Assembly: GCA_964655525.1 (NCBI GenBank)
Contig: CAZZNE010000002.1
Span: 124,001 to 188,000 of the forward strand
Source of the DNA: DLAJ01 sp964655525
GTDB taxonomy: Bacteria; Bacillota; Clostridia; Lachnospirales; Lachnospiraceae
Reading direction: 5' to 3'
DNA: 64,000 bases
The notes under the pieces were generated by a model. The model saw only the letters and a program-made list of their open reading frames with translations. It was not told the origin of the DNA and ran no database searches. Below, piece after piece: positions 17,255 to 25,274 of the stretch (within the stretch, counting starts at the first letter, position 1; the number at the start of each line of letters is the position of its first letter). A program made the position numbers and the translations under genes.

Positions 17255-18964
17255 ATGCAGAAAAACAAATTGAAGCTTCCATTTGGTGTACTTTTAGTAA
17301 TGCTGACGATGCTGCCGATGGTGTTGTTGTCAGTTGTCAATTTTGTGATGAGTACGAGTAAGCTGAAAAGCTCCTTGGAGGATAGTAACCGTCAGGCGGT
17401 TGAGTCGGTCTGCTTTTCCTTAATGGAATCATATGACACATTGTATGAGGGCAATTGGAGCATGGTAAACGGCAATTTATATAAAGGAGCCAACTATGTC
17501 GGACATACGCAGGATCTCTTAAATCGGTTTCTGGAGGAAAAAGATCTGAATGTTACTTTGTTTTACGGGGATACACGAGTCCTCACAACCTTGAAGGATG
17601 CGAATGGTGACTATATTGTCGGTACCCAGGCGGATGAAAAGGTTGCCAGTCAGGTGCTTGCGGGCAACGGTTATTTTAATGAAAATCTGGTGGTGAACGG
17701 TGTGCCGAGTTATGTTGCTTATGAGCCGCTTCGCAATATGGATGGAACGGTAGTGGGTATGGTATTTGTCGGGTATCCGAGGTCCGTCGCACAAAAAGCG
17801 ATCAACAGCGCGATTATACAGTTGATTATCGGCACTGTCATCGTACTTGCGGTGATTCTGATCGTTGTCATCATCTTGGTGCGTGTGATCGTGCGGGCAA
17901 TGACGAATCTGACTGGCGCAGTAACAAAACTGGGAAGCGGAGATCTCAATGTGGAACTCCATGTAGATGCACTGAATCAGCGTAATGAGATCGGCGCTTT
18001 GGCAGACAATGTCAACAATCTGGTCTTAAATATTCGTGAGATCGTGAACGGCATCCAAAAGGATGCGGCAACGCTGAACGATTGCTCCTTACAGCTGACC
18101 GGTTCGGTCGATACAACAATTTCTGCCATTTCTCAGGTTACCAAGGCGATCGAAGAGGTCGCGGAAGGTTCTACGACGCAGGCGCAGGATACGGCGGGCG
18201 CAATGGCGAATATTGAAGAACTGAATGCAACCCTTGACATTATTACCGATAAGGTTGTAACGCTTTCTAAGATGTCTGACGAGACAAAGAAGGTATCCAA
18301 TCATGCACAAGCGACCATGGTAGAGTTGATCGATATTAATACGCAGACGAAAACGGATATTGATAATATTGTGGAACAGTCTGAGAAGAATGTGGAGGCG
18401 GTCAACAAGATCAATGTGATCTTGAAAACAATCGAGGAAATCAGTTCCCAGACGAATCTGCTCAGTCTCAACGCTTCCATCGAAGCAGCGAGAGCGGGAG
18501 AAGCAGGACGCGGTTTTGCGGTTGTTGCAAAGGAAATCGGTTCGCTTGCGGAAAGCTGTGCTTCTGCGGCGAGAGAAATTCAGGAGATCATTGTCAGTCT
18601 TGTTGAGGATATTCAGAAAACAAGTTCTCTGTCCGATGTTTTGAATGAAAGCGCGACAAAGCAGCTTGGAAAAATTCAGGATACACGGGCGATGTTTGAC
18701 AAGGTACTGAATGCGGTCAGTGAGATTTCTCAAGGAACAGAGCGCATTCGTGAAGAAGTGGTGAGCATTGATGCCGTGAAGAACGGTATTGGTGAGACGA
18801 TCGAGAGCCTGTCTTCTATCTCTGAGGAAAATGCAGCTGCATCCGAGGAGACGACAGCTTCTGCAAATCTTGTCAACGAGGATATGAAACAGATTGGTCA
18901 AGTATCGCAGGAAATGTTAGAGCTTGCGGAAGGCTTGAAGAAAGCAATCAGCTTCTTCCATTAA
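17255..18964 (+). CDS. Methyl-accepting chemotaxis protein with extracytoplasmic Cache-type sensor
   Basis: A 569-residue membrane receptor that relays a ligand signal to CheA/CheW. Helix 1 (about 9-32) and helix 2 (about 187-213) flank an external single-Cache-like domain with VNGVPSYVAYEPLRNMDGTV and GMVFVGYP. A HAMP linker (about 215-268) and a methylation/signalling domain follow. The conserved hairpin tip is EISSQTNLLSLNASIEAARA then GEAGRGFAVVAKEIGSLAE. GGAGAAAGGG precedes ATG 17255. It shares a promoter with the hydrogenase-like transducer 54 bases downstream. The ligand is unknown. Confidence 0.92.
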   Translation: MQKNKLKLPFGVLLVMLTMLPMVLLSVVNFVMSTSKLKSSLEDSNRQAVESVCFSLMESYDTLYEGNWSMVNGNLYKGANYVGHTQDLLNRFLEEKDLNVTLFYGDTRVLTTLKDANGDYIVGTQADEKVASQVLAGNGYFNENLVVNGVPSYVAYEPLRNMDGTVVGMVFVGYPRSVAQKAINSAIIQLIIGTVIVLAVILIVVIILVRVIVRAMTNLTGAVTKLGSGDLNVELHVDALNQRNEIGALADNVNNLVLNIREIVNGIQKDAATLNDCSLQLTGSVDTTISAISQVTKAIEEVAEGSTTQAQDTAGAMANIEELNATLDIITDKVVTLSKMSDETKKVSNHAQATMVELIDINTQTKTDIDNIVEQSEKNVEAVNKINVILKTIEEISSQTNLLSLNASIEAARAGEAGRGFAVVAKEIGSLAESCASAAREIQEIIVSLVEDIQKTSSLSDVLNESATKQLGKIQDTRAMFDKVLNAVSEISQGTERIREEVVSIDAVKNGIGETIESLSSISEENAAASEETTASANLVNEDMKQIGQVSQEMLELAEGLKKAISFFH

Positions 18965-19018
18965 GAATATACATAATATTTTCAGGTATTATCACCTGCT
19001 TAAGGAGGATACATACTT

Positions 19019-20935
19019 ATGGAACTGATTTATACAAATGATCAGTGCAGCGGTTGTAACAAATGTGTACGGGCATGTCCGGTACTCATATCCAACATTG
19101 CGACCGATCCGGGAAGGGTGACAGTTGATTCCGGACATTGTATTGCCTGCGGAGCCTGTTTTGATGCCTGCACGCATGGTGCAAGGGATTATTATGATGA
19201 TACGGATACTTTTTTTGCGGATTTAGCGGCGGGAAAATCGATATCGGTCATCATAGCGCCTGCATTTTTGGCAAATTACCCGAGAGAGTATCGGCGGGTG
19301 CTTGGTCTTCTTAAGCAGAAAGGTGTTAAGCATATTTACAGCGTATCTTTCGGGGCGGACATTACGACGTGGGGATACCTGAAATATATTACGGAGCATC
19401 AGTTTTTCGGCGGTATTTCACAGCCTTGCCCGGCGATCGTCACTTATGTGGAAAAATATATTCCGGAGCTGATCCCGCGTCTGGTACCGATTCACAGTCC
19501 CATGATGTGTATGGCTGTTTATGCCAAGAAATATCTGCATAATAATGACAAGCTTGCTTTTATAAGCCCTTGTATTGCGAAAAGGCTGGAGATCACGGAT
19601 CCGAACTGTGGCGACTATGTTTCCTATAATGTGACGTTCCAAAAACTGATGGCATATATCGGCAACAGTTATACGTCTGCGCCTGAATATAACGACGAAC
19701 TGGAATACGGGCTTGGCTCCCTGTATCCTATGCCGGGTGGACTGCGTGAAAACGTAGAACACTTCCTCGGTAAAGCGCAGGTTGTACGTCAGGTAGAGGG
19801 AGAAAAAGAGGCCTATCATTATTTGCAGGAATATGTGAAGCGCATTGGTAACAAACAGCAGCTTCCGTTCATGGTTGATATTTTGAATTGCGGTAAGGGT
19901 TGTATTTACGGTACAGCAACCGAGCCTTCGCGCAACACGGACGATGTGCTGCTCACGCTTTCCTCCATGCGAAACATGAATAAGAAGGACATGCGGAAGA
20001 CTTCACCGTTTACAAGCAAAAACAAAAGTCCTTGGACAAGCGATGTTTCCCATGAGGAACGACTCAAAAACTTCATGGAGGCATTCAGCGGACTCAACAT
20101 CAATGACTTTATGCGAAATTATACAAATAAAAAGGTCACGATCAAGGAGCCGACAGACGCAGAACTTGATCGGATCTTTGACAGCATGAACAAGACAGAT
20201 CAAAAGAGCCGCAACTTAAATTGCAGTGCCTGCGGTTATCAGACCTGTCTCGATATGGCGAGAGCCATTCATAACGGCGTCAATATCCGTGAGAATTGTA
20301 TTCATTATATCAAGGATCTTGCGGAGGACGAAAAGAAAAAGCTGGAAGACGTTTATGAAGAGGAGCAGAACGCACAGCGGGATAGAGACACGCACTTAGA
20401 ACAGATCATACGACAGTTTGGAGAGTTAAGTGCGGCAATTCTGGCACTGAGTAAAGCAAATGAGGCATCGGTAAGCGAAACGACAGAACTGGCAGAGAAC
20501 ATAAAAGAGATTTCGCGTTTTTGCAAGGAGTTGGATGTCTCGCTGGCTACGATGTCGGAATTTATCGATATTTATCAAAAGACGAGCGGCGATATATCAG
20601 AAATCGCCGATCAGACAAATCTGCTTAGCTTAAATGCGTCTATTGAGGCGGCAAGAGCGGGCGAGCAGGGGAAGGGTTTTGCGGTCGTTGCAAGCGAGAT
20701 CCGTAATTTGGCAACTTCCACGCAGGATCTGATCGTTGGCAATACAAAGCAGGCGGAGGAAACCATTCCGAAGATTAATGCAAGCATGAGCGTTATTCGG
20801 CAACTGATCGGAGATATGAACAAGATGACGGAGCGTGTGGCGAAGATTGCTTCAAATACGGAGGAAATTTCCGCACAGTCTATCGATATTCAGGGCAGAA
20901 CGAACGAACTGAAGCGGGCTGTCGATAATATCTAA
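19019..20935 (+). CDS. Soluble [FeFe]-hydrogenase-like sensor fused to a methyl-accepting signalling domain
   Basis: A 638-residue cytosolic protein without membrane segments. Two 4Fe-4S motifs open it (C10, C13, C16, C20 and C41, C44, C47, C51). An [FeFe]-hydrogenase large-subunit domain follows (about 75-305): the four H-cluster cysteines appear conserved, C137 in SQPCPAIV, C185 in FISPCIAKRLE, and C291 and C295 in LNCGKGCIYG. The residue before C137, a proton-transfer cysteine in catalytic enzymes, is proline, as expected for sensory rather than turnover hydrogenases. A further Fe-S motif (C402, C405, C410, C427; CSACGYQTCLDMARAI) precedes a receptor signalling domain (about 440-638) with the tip QTNLLSLNASIEAARAGEQG. 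Perfect AAGGAGG site. H2 or redox sensing feeding chemotaxis is inferred. Confidence 0.88.
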   Translation: MELIYTNDQCSGCNKCVRACPVLISNIATDPGRVTVDSGHCIACGACFDACTHGARDYYDDTDTFFADLAAGKSISVIIAPAFLANYPREYRRVLGLLKQKGVKHIYSVSFGADITTWGYLKYITEHQFFGGISQPCPAIVTYVEKYIPELIPRLVPIHSPMMCMAVYAKKYLHNNDKLAFISPCIAKRLEITDPNCGDYVSYNVTFQKLMAYIGNSYTSAPEYNDELEYGLGSLYPMPGGLRENVEHFLGKAQVVRQVEGEKEAYHYLQEYVKRIGNKQQLPFMVDILNCGKGCIYGTATEPSRNTDDVLLTLSSMRNMNKKDMRKTSPFTSKNKSPWTSDVSHEERLKNFMEAFSGLNINDFMRNYTNKKVTIKEPTDAELDRIFDSMNKTDQKSRNLNCSACGYQTCLDMARAIHNGVNIRENCIHYIKDLAEDEKKKLEDVYEEEQNAQRDRDTHLEQIIRQFGELSAAILALSKANEASVSETTELAENIKEISRFCKELDVSLATMSEFIDIYQKTSGDISEIADQTNLLSLNASIEAARAGEQGKGFAVVASEIRNLATSTQDLIVGNTKQAEETIPKINASMSVIRQLIGDMNKMTERVAKIASNTEEISAQSIDIQGRTNELKRAVDNI

Positions 20936-20966
20936 AAAAGTTGGCGCATTTGCGCCAACTTTTTTG
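20934..20966. terminator. Bidirectional terminator between transducer and lipoprotein genes
   Basis: AAAAAAGTTGGCGCA and TGCGCCAACTTTTTT form a near-perfect stem around a two-base loop, with A and T runs on both sides. It overlaps the last base of the transducer stop codon and can also end the converging lipoprotein transcript. Confidence 0.9.
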
Positions 20967-21002
20967 TTTTATATAGGAAATTTCTTAATATTGCATTCTT
21001 TT

Positions 21003-21509
21003 TTATTCTGAAGCCGGAGCGGATGATGCATCCTCAAAGGTTACATGACTGCCAAGCAGCACTTCGCCGATATAATTGACATAGGTAATGGCTTTTTCAT
21101 AGTAAGTGTTTGCCGTTTCCAGCGCCATTTCATCTAATGGTTCGGCTTCGAATGCAGTGTGATAATATAGAACCGCCTGCGTCATATATTTACTTGCTCT
21201 TTCCGCTAAAATCTCCGCATCCGCATATTCATCGGGAATGTCCATTTCAGTTAATGAGAAAAATGTGGCGTCCAGTTCATCGTAATAGGAGAGCAGCTCG
21301 TTGACGGCGGAATCTGAATTGGCGTCAATCTGATTGATGTTGTCGCCAATCTCAATGATCTTGTTCGTAAAATCCGTCATGTCGTTTTGGTAAATACTTG
21401 TTTCCTGTGATGGAATGCTTCCACAGGAAGTCAAAAGCTGTATAAAAGCAATCAGGAGCATCGCAAACAAAACCACTACCGACTTGGATGTTGCTGTTTC
21501 CACACGCAT
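21003..21509 (-). CDS. Small predicted lipoprotein, function unknown
   Basis: A 168-residue protein with a type II signal peptide: a basic start, a hydrophobic run VVVLFAMLLIAFIQLL and the lipobox LTSC with cysteine at 29. The mature part is acidic and helical, with a predicted helical-bundle pattern (FTNKIIEIGDNINQI, LLSYYDELDATFFSL, ILAERASKYMTQAVLYYHTA). No family is recognised; the layout resembles other Lachnospiraceae lipoproteins of unknown role. It is transcribed toward the bidirectional terminator at 20934. Confidence 0.7.
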   Translation of the reverse strand: MRVETATSKSVVVLFAMLLIAFIQLLTSCGSIPSQETSIYQNDMTDFTNKIIEIGDNINQIDANSDSAVNELLSYYDELDATFFSLTEMDIPDEYADAEILAERASKYMTQAVLYYHTAFEAEPLDEMALETANTYYEKAITYVNYIGEVLLGSHVTFEDASSAPASE

Positions 21510-21621
21510 ATCTCATCATTTCCTCTCTCTGCCGATCAGATCATATTCTAATAACAATTTAGCATATTCGCGCGGACAAGTCAAATATCGTGTTTGTTCC
21601 GCAGATTATGAGTTTTATGGA

Positions 21622-21650
21622 TTGCGGATAGCAGAATAATATGATACAAT
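21622..21650 (+). promoter_or_regulatory. Promoter of the zinc-ribbon membrane protein gene
   Basis: TTGCGG (21622-21627), 17 bases, TACAAT (21645-21650). The resulting transcript would carry a leader of about 105 bases. Confidence 0.6.
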
Positions 21651-21662
21651 AATAAAAAATTT

Positions 21663-21730
21663 ATAAAGTTTCGACTTTATAGCCAAATCCATCACGATTT
21701 TGTACGATAAAAAATGCATTGTCATTTTTT
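21663..21730 (+). promoter_or_regulatory. Structured 5' leader with UUCG hairpin and terminator-like hairpin
   Basis: ATAAAGT-TTCG-ACTTTAT (21663-21680) is a perfect 7-bp stem capped by the very stable UUCG tetraloop. A second hairpin, AAAAAATG (21709-21716) with CATTTTTT (21723-21730), ends in a T-rich tract and looks like a weak intrinsic terminator before the coding region. Attenuation is possible; no known riboswitch class is recognised. Confidence 0.45.
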
Positions 21731-21763
21731 ATAAATATTAAAAAGAAAAGAGAGGGAAGTAGT

Positions 21764-22291
21764 ATGTTATGTAACAATTGTGGTAATCAGATTCCTGACA
21801 ATTCGATAACCTGCCCGAATTGCGGTACCCCGACAAATGGGGGGACACAGGTCCCGAACGGAACACCTGCGGCAAAGGTTCCGTTCGCACAGCAGGCAGA
21901 TGCAAGCATTAACTTTATCGCGCTGATCCTTGCGGTAGTTGGTTTTGTTTGTGTATTTCCGGCAAAGGTAGAGGCCAATGCCTTTGGTTTCAAGGTCGGT
22001 GTTTCTATTATCAGCGGTGACGGCGCGAAATATGGTATCTTTATGTTGGTTTTCCTGGCTGTCTCGGCAGTGCTGCTGTTCTTAAAGAAATCCAATCAGG
22101 CATCCATTTTTGCAATTATTAACGCCGCGTTCTGTATCGTAAAAATGATCCAGGAGTCCAATGCAGCAAAGGATCAAGGATGGGGCGTAACCGCTTCTTT
22201 CAACTTTTTCTTCTGGCTCGTTTTGATTTGCTCTATTCTGGAAGTCGTTGCAATCTTTGTATTGCCGAAGGTAATGGGCAACAAACAGTAA
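21764..22291 (+). CDS. Zinc-ribbon membrane protein, function unknown
   Basis: A 175-residue protein. The N-terminal zinc ribbon has two CxxC pairs (MLCNNCGNQIPDNSITCPNCG). A Gly/Thr/Pro linker follows, then about four hydrophobic helices (near 48-66, 85-108, 115-135 and 145-168). Such proteins are common in Clostridia and are usually annotated only as zinc-ribbon domain-containing. AGAGAGGGAAG precedes ATG 21764; an earlier in-frame start has no ribosome site and lies within the leader. Zinc or redox-dependent membrane function is conjecture. Confidence 0.7.
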   Translation: MLCNNCGNQIPDNSITCPNCGTPTNGGTQVPNGTPAAKVPFAQQADASINFIALILAVVGFVCVFPAKVEANAFGFKVGVSIISGDGAKYGIFMLVFLAVSAVLLFLKKSNQASIFAIINAAFCIVKMIQESNAAKDQGWGVTASFNFFFWLVLICSILEVVAIFVLPKVMGNKQ

Positions 22292-22313
22292 AGTAAACAT
22301 AGCAGGCAATTTT

Positions 22314-22357
22314 AAGAGAGCGTCCGTCCGATGATGAAAAGGAACGGGCGCTCTCTT
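22314..22357 (+). terminator. Strong hairpin after zinc-ribbon gene
   Basis: A 14-bp stem pairs AAGAGAGCGTCCGT (22314-22327) with ACGGGCGCTCTCTT (22344-22357), with one G-T pair. There is no clear U tract after it, so it may be a transcript-end stabiliser or a poor terminator. Confidence 0.6.
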
Positions 22358-22448
22358 ATGTGTTGACGCAGGACTTTTGTACGATTTTGAAAGAGGCGGG
22401 ACAGGTGTTTTTACACAAAAAATCACACATATTTTTTGTAGAAATTGG

Positions 22449-22477
22449 TTGACAAACAGGAAAACGATTGGTATTAT
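22449..22477 (+). promoter_or_regulatory. Promoter of the rplU-prp-rpmA operon
   Basis: Consensus TTGACA (22449-22454), 17 bases, TATTAT (22472-22477). The transcript would start near 22484, leaving a leader of about 97 bases before rplU. Confidence 0.8.
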
Positions 22478-22483
22478 ATATGA

Positions 22484-22580
22484 GTATGCCGCGTAGCGTG
22501 GCAAAAGTTCGTTCCGCTTTAGGAACGGCGCCGAAGCTAGCGAGTAAAACCGGAGACGGTTAGATATAGGAGGTGTCCCT
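22484..22580 (+). promoter_or_regulatory. Ribosomal protein L21 leader RNA
   Basis: Three stems are visible: GCCGCG with CGTGGC (about 22489-22503), CGTTCC with GGAACG (about 22512-22529), and AACCG-GAGA-CGGTT (about 22548-22561), just upstream of the AGGAGGTG ribosome site. Position and layout fit the autoregulatory L21 leader known in Firmicutes, thought to bind excess L21. Family membership is by position and form, not by a covariance search. Confidence 0.65.
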
Positions 22581-22886
22581 ATGTACGCAATCATTGCAAC
22601 AGGTGGTAAGCAGTATAAGGTATCTGAGGGTGATGTTGTCCGGGTTGAGAAGCTCGACGCAGAAGCCGGAGATTCCGTTACGTTTGACAACGTCATTGCA
22701 GTAAGCGATAAGAAGCTTAAGGTTGGCGCGGATGTCGCTAAGGCAACCGTGGAAGCAACTGTTGAAAAGCAGGGCCGGGCAAAGAAAGTCATCGTTTACA
22801 AGTATAAGAGAAAGACCGGCTACCACAAGAAGAATGGTCACAGACAAGCATACACTGAGGTTAAGATCAATAAGATCAACGCATAA
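22581..22886 (+). CDS. rplU: 50S ribosomal protein L21
   Basis: A 101-residue 23S rRNA-binding protein of the large subunit, matching the family length. It starts MYAIIATGGKQYKVSEGDV and carries the C-terminal signature YKRKTGYHKKNGHRQAYT. It is first in the run rplU-prp-rpmA that supplies L21 and L27 together with the protease that trims L27. It has a typical AGGAGGTG site. Confidence 0.98.
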   Translation: MYAIIATGGKQYKVSEGDVVRVEKLDAEAGDSVTFDNVIAVSDKKLKVGADVAKATVEATVEKQGRAKKVIVYKYKRKTGYHKKNGHRQAYTEVKINKINA

Positions 22887-22913
22887 TCCGTTTAGGATCA
22901 GTGGGAATCGTTT

Positions 22914-23249
22914 ATGACAACAATTACGGTCAAGCGGTCGGAATCAGGGACGTATCGGGAATTTTATTGTATGGGACATGCAGGGAGCAGACATTTCTTT
23001 TTTGAAAAGGATATGATCTGTGCCGCGGTATCCGTACTGGTCATCAACACAGTGAACTCGTTGGAGACCTTGGCTAAGGAGCAGCTTCATGTCACACAAA
23101 ATCAGACGGATGGGTTCCTACGTTGTGAATTTCCGGAGGGGCTTTCCGAAGAAGGATGTTTATTGATGGATTCCATGATTCTTGGCCTACAAGGTATTGT
23201 AAAGCAATACGGCAACAAATATTTGCAGGTAAACATTGAGGAGGTGTAA
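22914..23249 (+). CDS. prp: Ribosomal-processing cysteine protease Prp
   Basis: A 111-residue protease that removes the short N-terminal extension of ribosomal protein L27 in Firmicutes. The catalytic dyad is visible: H22 in CMGHAG and C36 in DMICAAVSVLV. It lies between rplU and rpmA, as in Staphylococcus and other Firmicutes. Its substrate site is present in the next gene. The stop codon overlaps the ribosome binding site of rpmA (GAGGAGGTGTAA), so the two are closely coupled. Confidence 0.93.
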   Translation: MTTITVKRSESGTYREFYCMGHAGSRHFFFEKDMICAAVSVLVINTVNSLETLAKEQLHVTQNQTDGFLRCEFPEGLSEEGCLLMDSMILGLQGIVKQYGNKYLQVNIEEV

Positions 23250-23252
23250 ACC

Positions 23253-23534
23253 ATGTATATGAACCTTCAATTTTTCGCTCATAAGAAGGGAGTCGGTTCT
23301 ACAAAGAACGGCAGAGACTCCGAATCCAAAAGATTAGGTGCGAAGCGGGCTGACGGACAGTTTGTGAAAGCAGGCAATATTCTATACAGACAACGCGGTA
23401 CAAAGATTCATCCGGGCGTGAATGTCGGTATCGGCGGCGACGATACGCTGTTTGCGTTAGTTGACGGCGTTCTGCGGTTCGAGAGAAAAGGCAGAGATAA
23501 GAAACAGGCTTGTGTATATCCGGTAGAGAAATAA
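23253..23534 (+). CDS. rpmA: 50S ribosomal protein L27 with cleavable N-terminal extension
   Basis: A 93-residue L27. The N-terminus MYMNLQFFAHKKGVGSTKNG contains the Prp recognition core NLQFFA; removal after that alanine exposes HKKG, which reaches toward the peptidyl transferase centre. The rest is canonical (GNILYRQRGTKIHPGVNVG). The start at 23253 is preferred over the second ATG two codons later because GGAGG is correctly spaced. The extension and the adjacent prp gene confirm each other. Confidence 0.97.
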   Translation: MYMNLQFFAHKKGVGSTKNGRDSESKRLGAKRADGQFVKAGNILYRQRGTKIHPGVNVGIGGDDTLFALVDGVLRFERKGRDKKQACVYPVEK

Positions 23535-23542
23535 ACGATCTG

Positions 23543-23576
23543 ACAGAGCTTCAAACGAATGTTTGGAGCTCTGTTT
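23543..23576 (+). terminator. Hairpin between rpmA and obgE
   Basis: ACAGAGCTTCAAAC (23543-23556), loop GAAT, GTTTGGAGCTCTGT (23561-23574), one G-T pair, then a short T run and CGG. The short U tract suggests partial termination or a processing point, letting ribosomal-protein output exceed obgE. Confidence 0.6.
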
Positions 23577-23610
23577 CGGTTATGAGTCAATGACGAAAGG
23601 ATTATGAACC

Positions 23611-24903
23611 ATGTTTGCAGACAGAGCAAAAATCTATGTCAGAAGCGGCAAGGGCGGCGACGGACATGTTTCTTTCAGACGGGAAAAATATGTACCGGAC
23701 GGTGGTCCGGACGGCGGAGACGGCGGACGCGGCGGCGATGTGATCTTTGAGGTGGATGAAGGCTTAAATACCCTGATTGATTTTCGGCATACGCGTAAAT
23801 ATGCGGCAGGAGATGGGGAAGAAGGCGGAAAACGGAATTGCCGCGGCAAGGATGGGGCGGATATTATCATTAAGCTGCCCAAAGGAACCGTTATACGTGA
23901 GGAAACAAGCGGCCGTGTGATCACCGATATGTCGGGAGATAATCTACGCTATACCATCTTAACGGGCGGTAAGGGCGGATGCGGTAACCAGCATTATGCA
24001 ACAAGCACCATGCAGGCACCGAAATACGCACAGCCGGGACAGCCTGCAAAAGAGCTGTCACTGACACTGGAGTTAAAGGTCATTGCAGACGTTGGTTTGA
24101 TCGGCTTTCCGAATGTAGGAAAATCTACGTTTTTGTCAAGAACGACGAATGCCCGACCGAAGATCGCGAACTATCATTTTACAACGCTCAGACCGAATCT
24201 CGGTGTTGTAGATTTAGGAGACGGCAGTTCCTTCGTGTTAGCGGATATTCCGGGGCTGATCGAAGGCGCGTCCGAAGGCGTCGGCTTAGGGCATGAGTTT
24301 TTGCGTCATATTGAGCGTACAAAGCTGTTCATCCATGTGGTGGACGCTGCAGGTACAGAGGGACGCGATCCGATCGCGGATATTTATGCGATCAATGAGG
24401 AGCTTGAAGCTTATCAGACCGGTTTAAGCGGACGAACACAGGTCATTGCGGCAAATAAGACCGATGTCTTAGAAACGAAGGCTTTGGAGGATGTTTTAAA
24501 TCGAATGCGCAATGAATTTGAGCCAAAGGGGATTTCCATCTTCCCAATCTCGGCTGTTACAGGTGCGGGTGTAAAGGAATTGTTGTCCTATGCCTATCAG
24601 TACTTAAAGGAAAACAAAGACGAACCGGTCATTTTTGAGCAGGAATATTTTCCGGAATTTGAAAACAACTATGCGAATGAACCATACACCGTGTCGTTTG
24701 ACGATAAAGAGCAGGCGTATATTGTCGAGGGCCCGCGCATTGAAAAGATGCTTGGTTATACAAATCTGGAATCCGAAAAAGGCTTTCTCTTTTTCCAAGA
24801 GTTCTTAAAAAAGAACGGTATCTTGAAGAAACTGGAGGAAATGGGCATTCAGGACGGTGATACGGTCAGAATGTACGGATTCGCGTTTGATTATTATCAA
24901 TAG
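23611..24903 (+). CDS. obgE: Obg family GTPase
   Basis: A 430-residue ribosome-associated GTPase needed for 50S maturation and stress control. The glycine-rich Obg fold (1-158) starts MFADRAKIYVRSGKGGDG. The G domain follows with G1 GFPNVGKSTF, G3 DIPGLIEGAS, G4 AANKTD and G5 SAVTG. The C-terminal OCT domain (about 355-430) has PYTVSFDDKEQAYIVEGPR and FDYYQ at the end. It follows rpmA, the standard position in Firmicutes. GAAAGGA lies upstream of the ATG. Confidence 0.97.
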   Translation: MFADRAKIYVRSGKGGDGHVSFRREKYVPDGGPDGGDGGRGGDVIFEVDEGLNTLIDFRHTRKYAAGDGEEGGKRNCRGKDGADIIIKLPKGTVIREETSGRVITDMSGDNLRYTILTGGKGGCGNQHYATSTMQAPKYAQPGQPAKELSLTLELKVIADVGLIGFPNVGKSTFLSRTTNARPKIANYHFTTLRPNLGVVDLGDGSSFVLADIPGLIEGASEGVGLGHEFLRHIERTKLFIHVVDAAGTEGRDPIADIYAINEELEAYQTGLSGRTQVIAANKTDVLETKALEDVLNRMRNEFEPKGISIFPISAVTGAGVKELLSYAYQYLKENKDEPVIFEQEYFPEFENNYANEPYTVSFDDKEQAYIVEGPRIEKMLGYTNLESEKGFLFFQEFLKKNGILKKLEEMGIQDGDTVRMYGFAFDYYQ

Positions 24904-24951
24904 AGACCGGATTGAACAATAAAACAAAAAGCAATAGAGGAGTATCAAAAG

Positions 24952-25242
24952 ATGACGAGCAAACAGAGAGCATATTTGAAATCACTTGCGAGTACACTTG
25001 AGCCGATCTTTCAAATAGGGAAATCAAGTCTGACGCCGGAAGTGACGACAGCGGTCAGCGAAGCCTTCAACACAAGGGAACTGATCAAACTGAATGTCTT
25101 AAAGAATTGCATGGATGATCCGAAGGAATTGGCGCAGGTTATTGCAGAGCGTACGCACGCGCAGGTGGTTCAGGTCATCGGCAAAAAAATCGTGTTATAC
25201 AAACCGTTTAAGGAAAATCCGAAGATTCTTCTTCCGCAATAA
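24952..25242 (+). CDS. yhbY: Ribosome assembly RNA-binding protein, CRM domain
   Basis: A 96-residue single CRM-domain protein associated with pre-50S particles. It starts MTSKQRAYLKSLASTLEPIF and has the KSSLTPEVTTAVSEAFNTRE and VVQVIGKKIVLYKP segments typical of the family. It follows obgE by 48 bases. In many Firmicutes nadD comes next; here the next gene is yqeK. Confidence 0.93.
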   Translation: MTSKQRAYLKSLASTLEPIFQIGKSSLTPEVTTAVSEAFNTRELIKLNVLKNCMDDPKELAQVIAERTHAQVVQVIGKKIVLYKPFKENPKILLPQ

Positions 25243-25274
25243 AAAGGAACGAATAAACTTGTGAAAGGATCATC

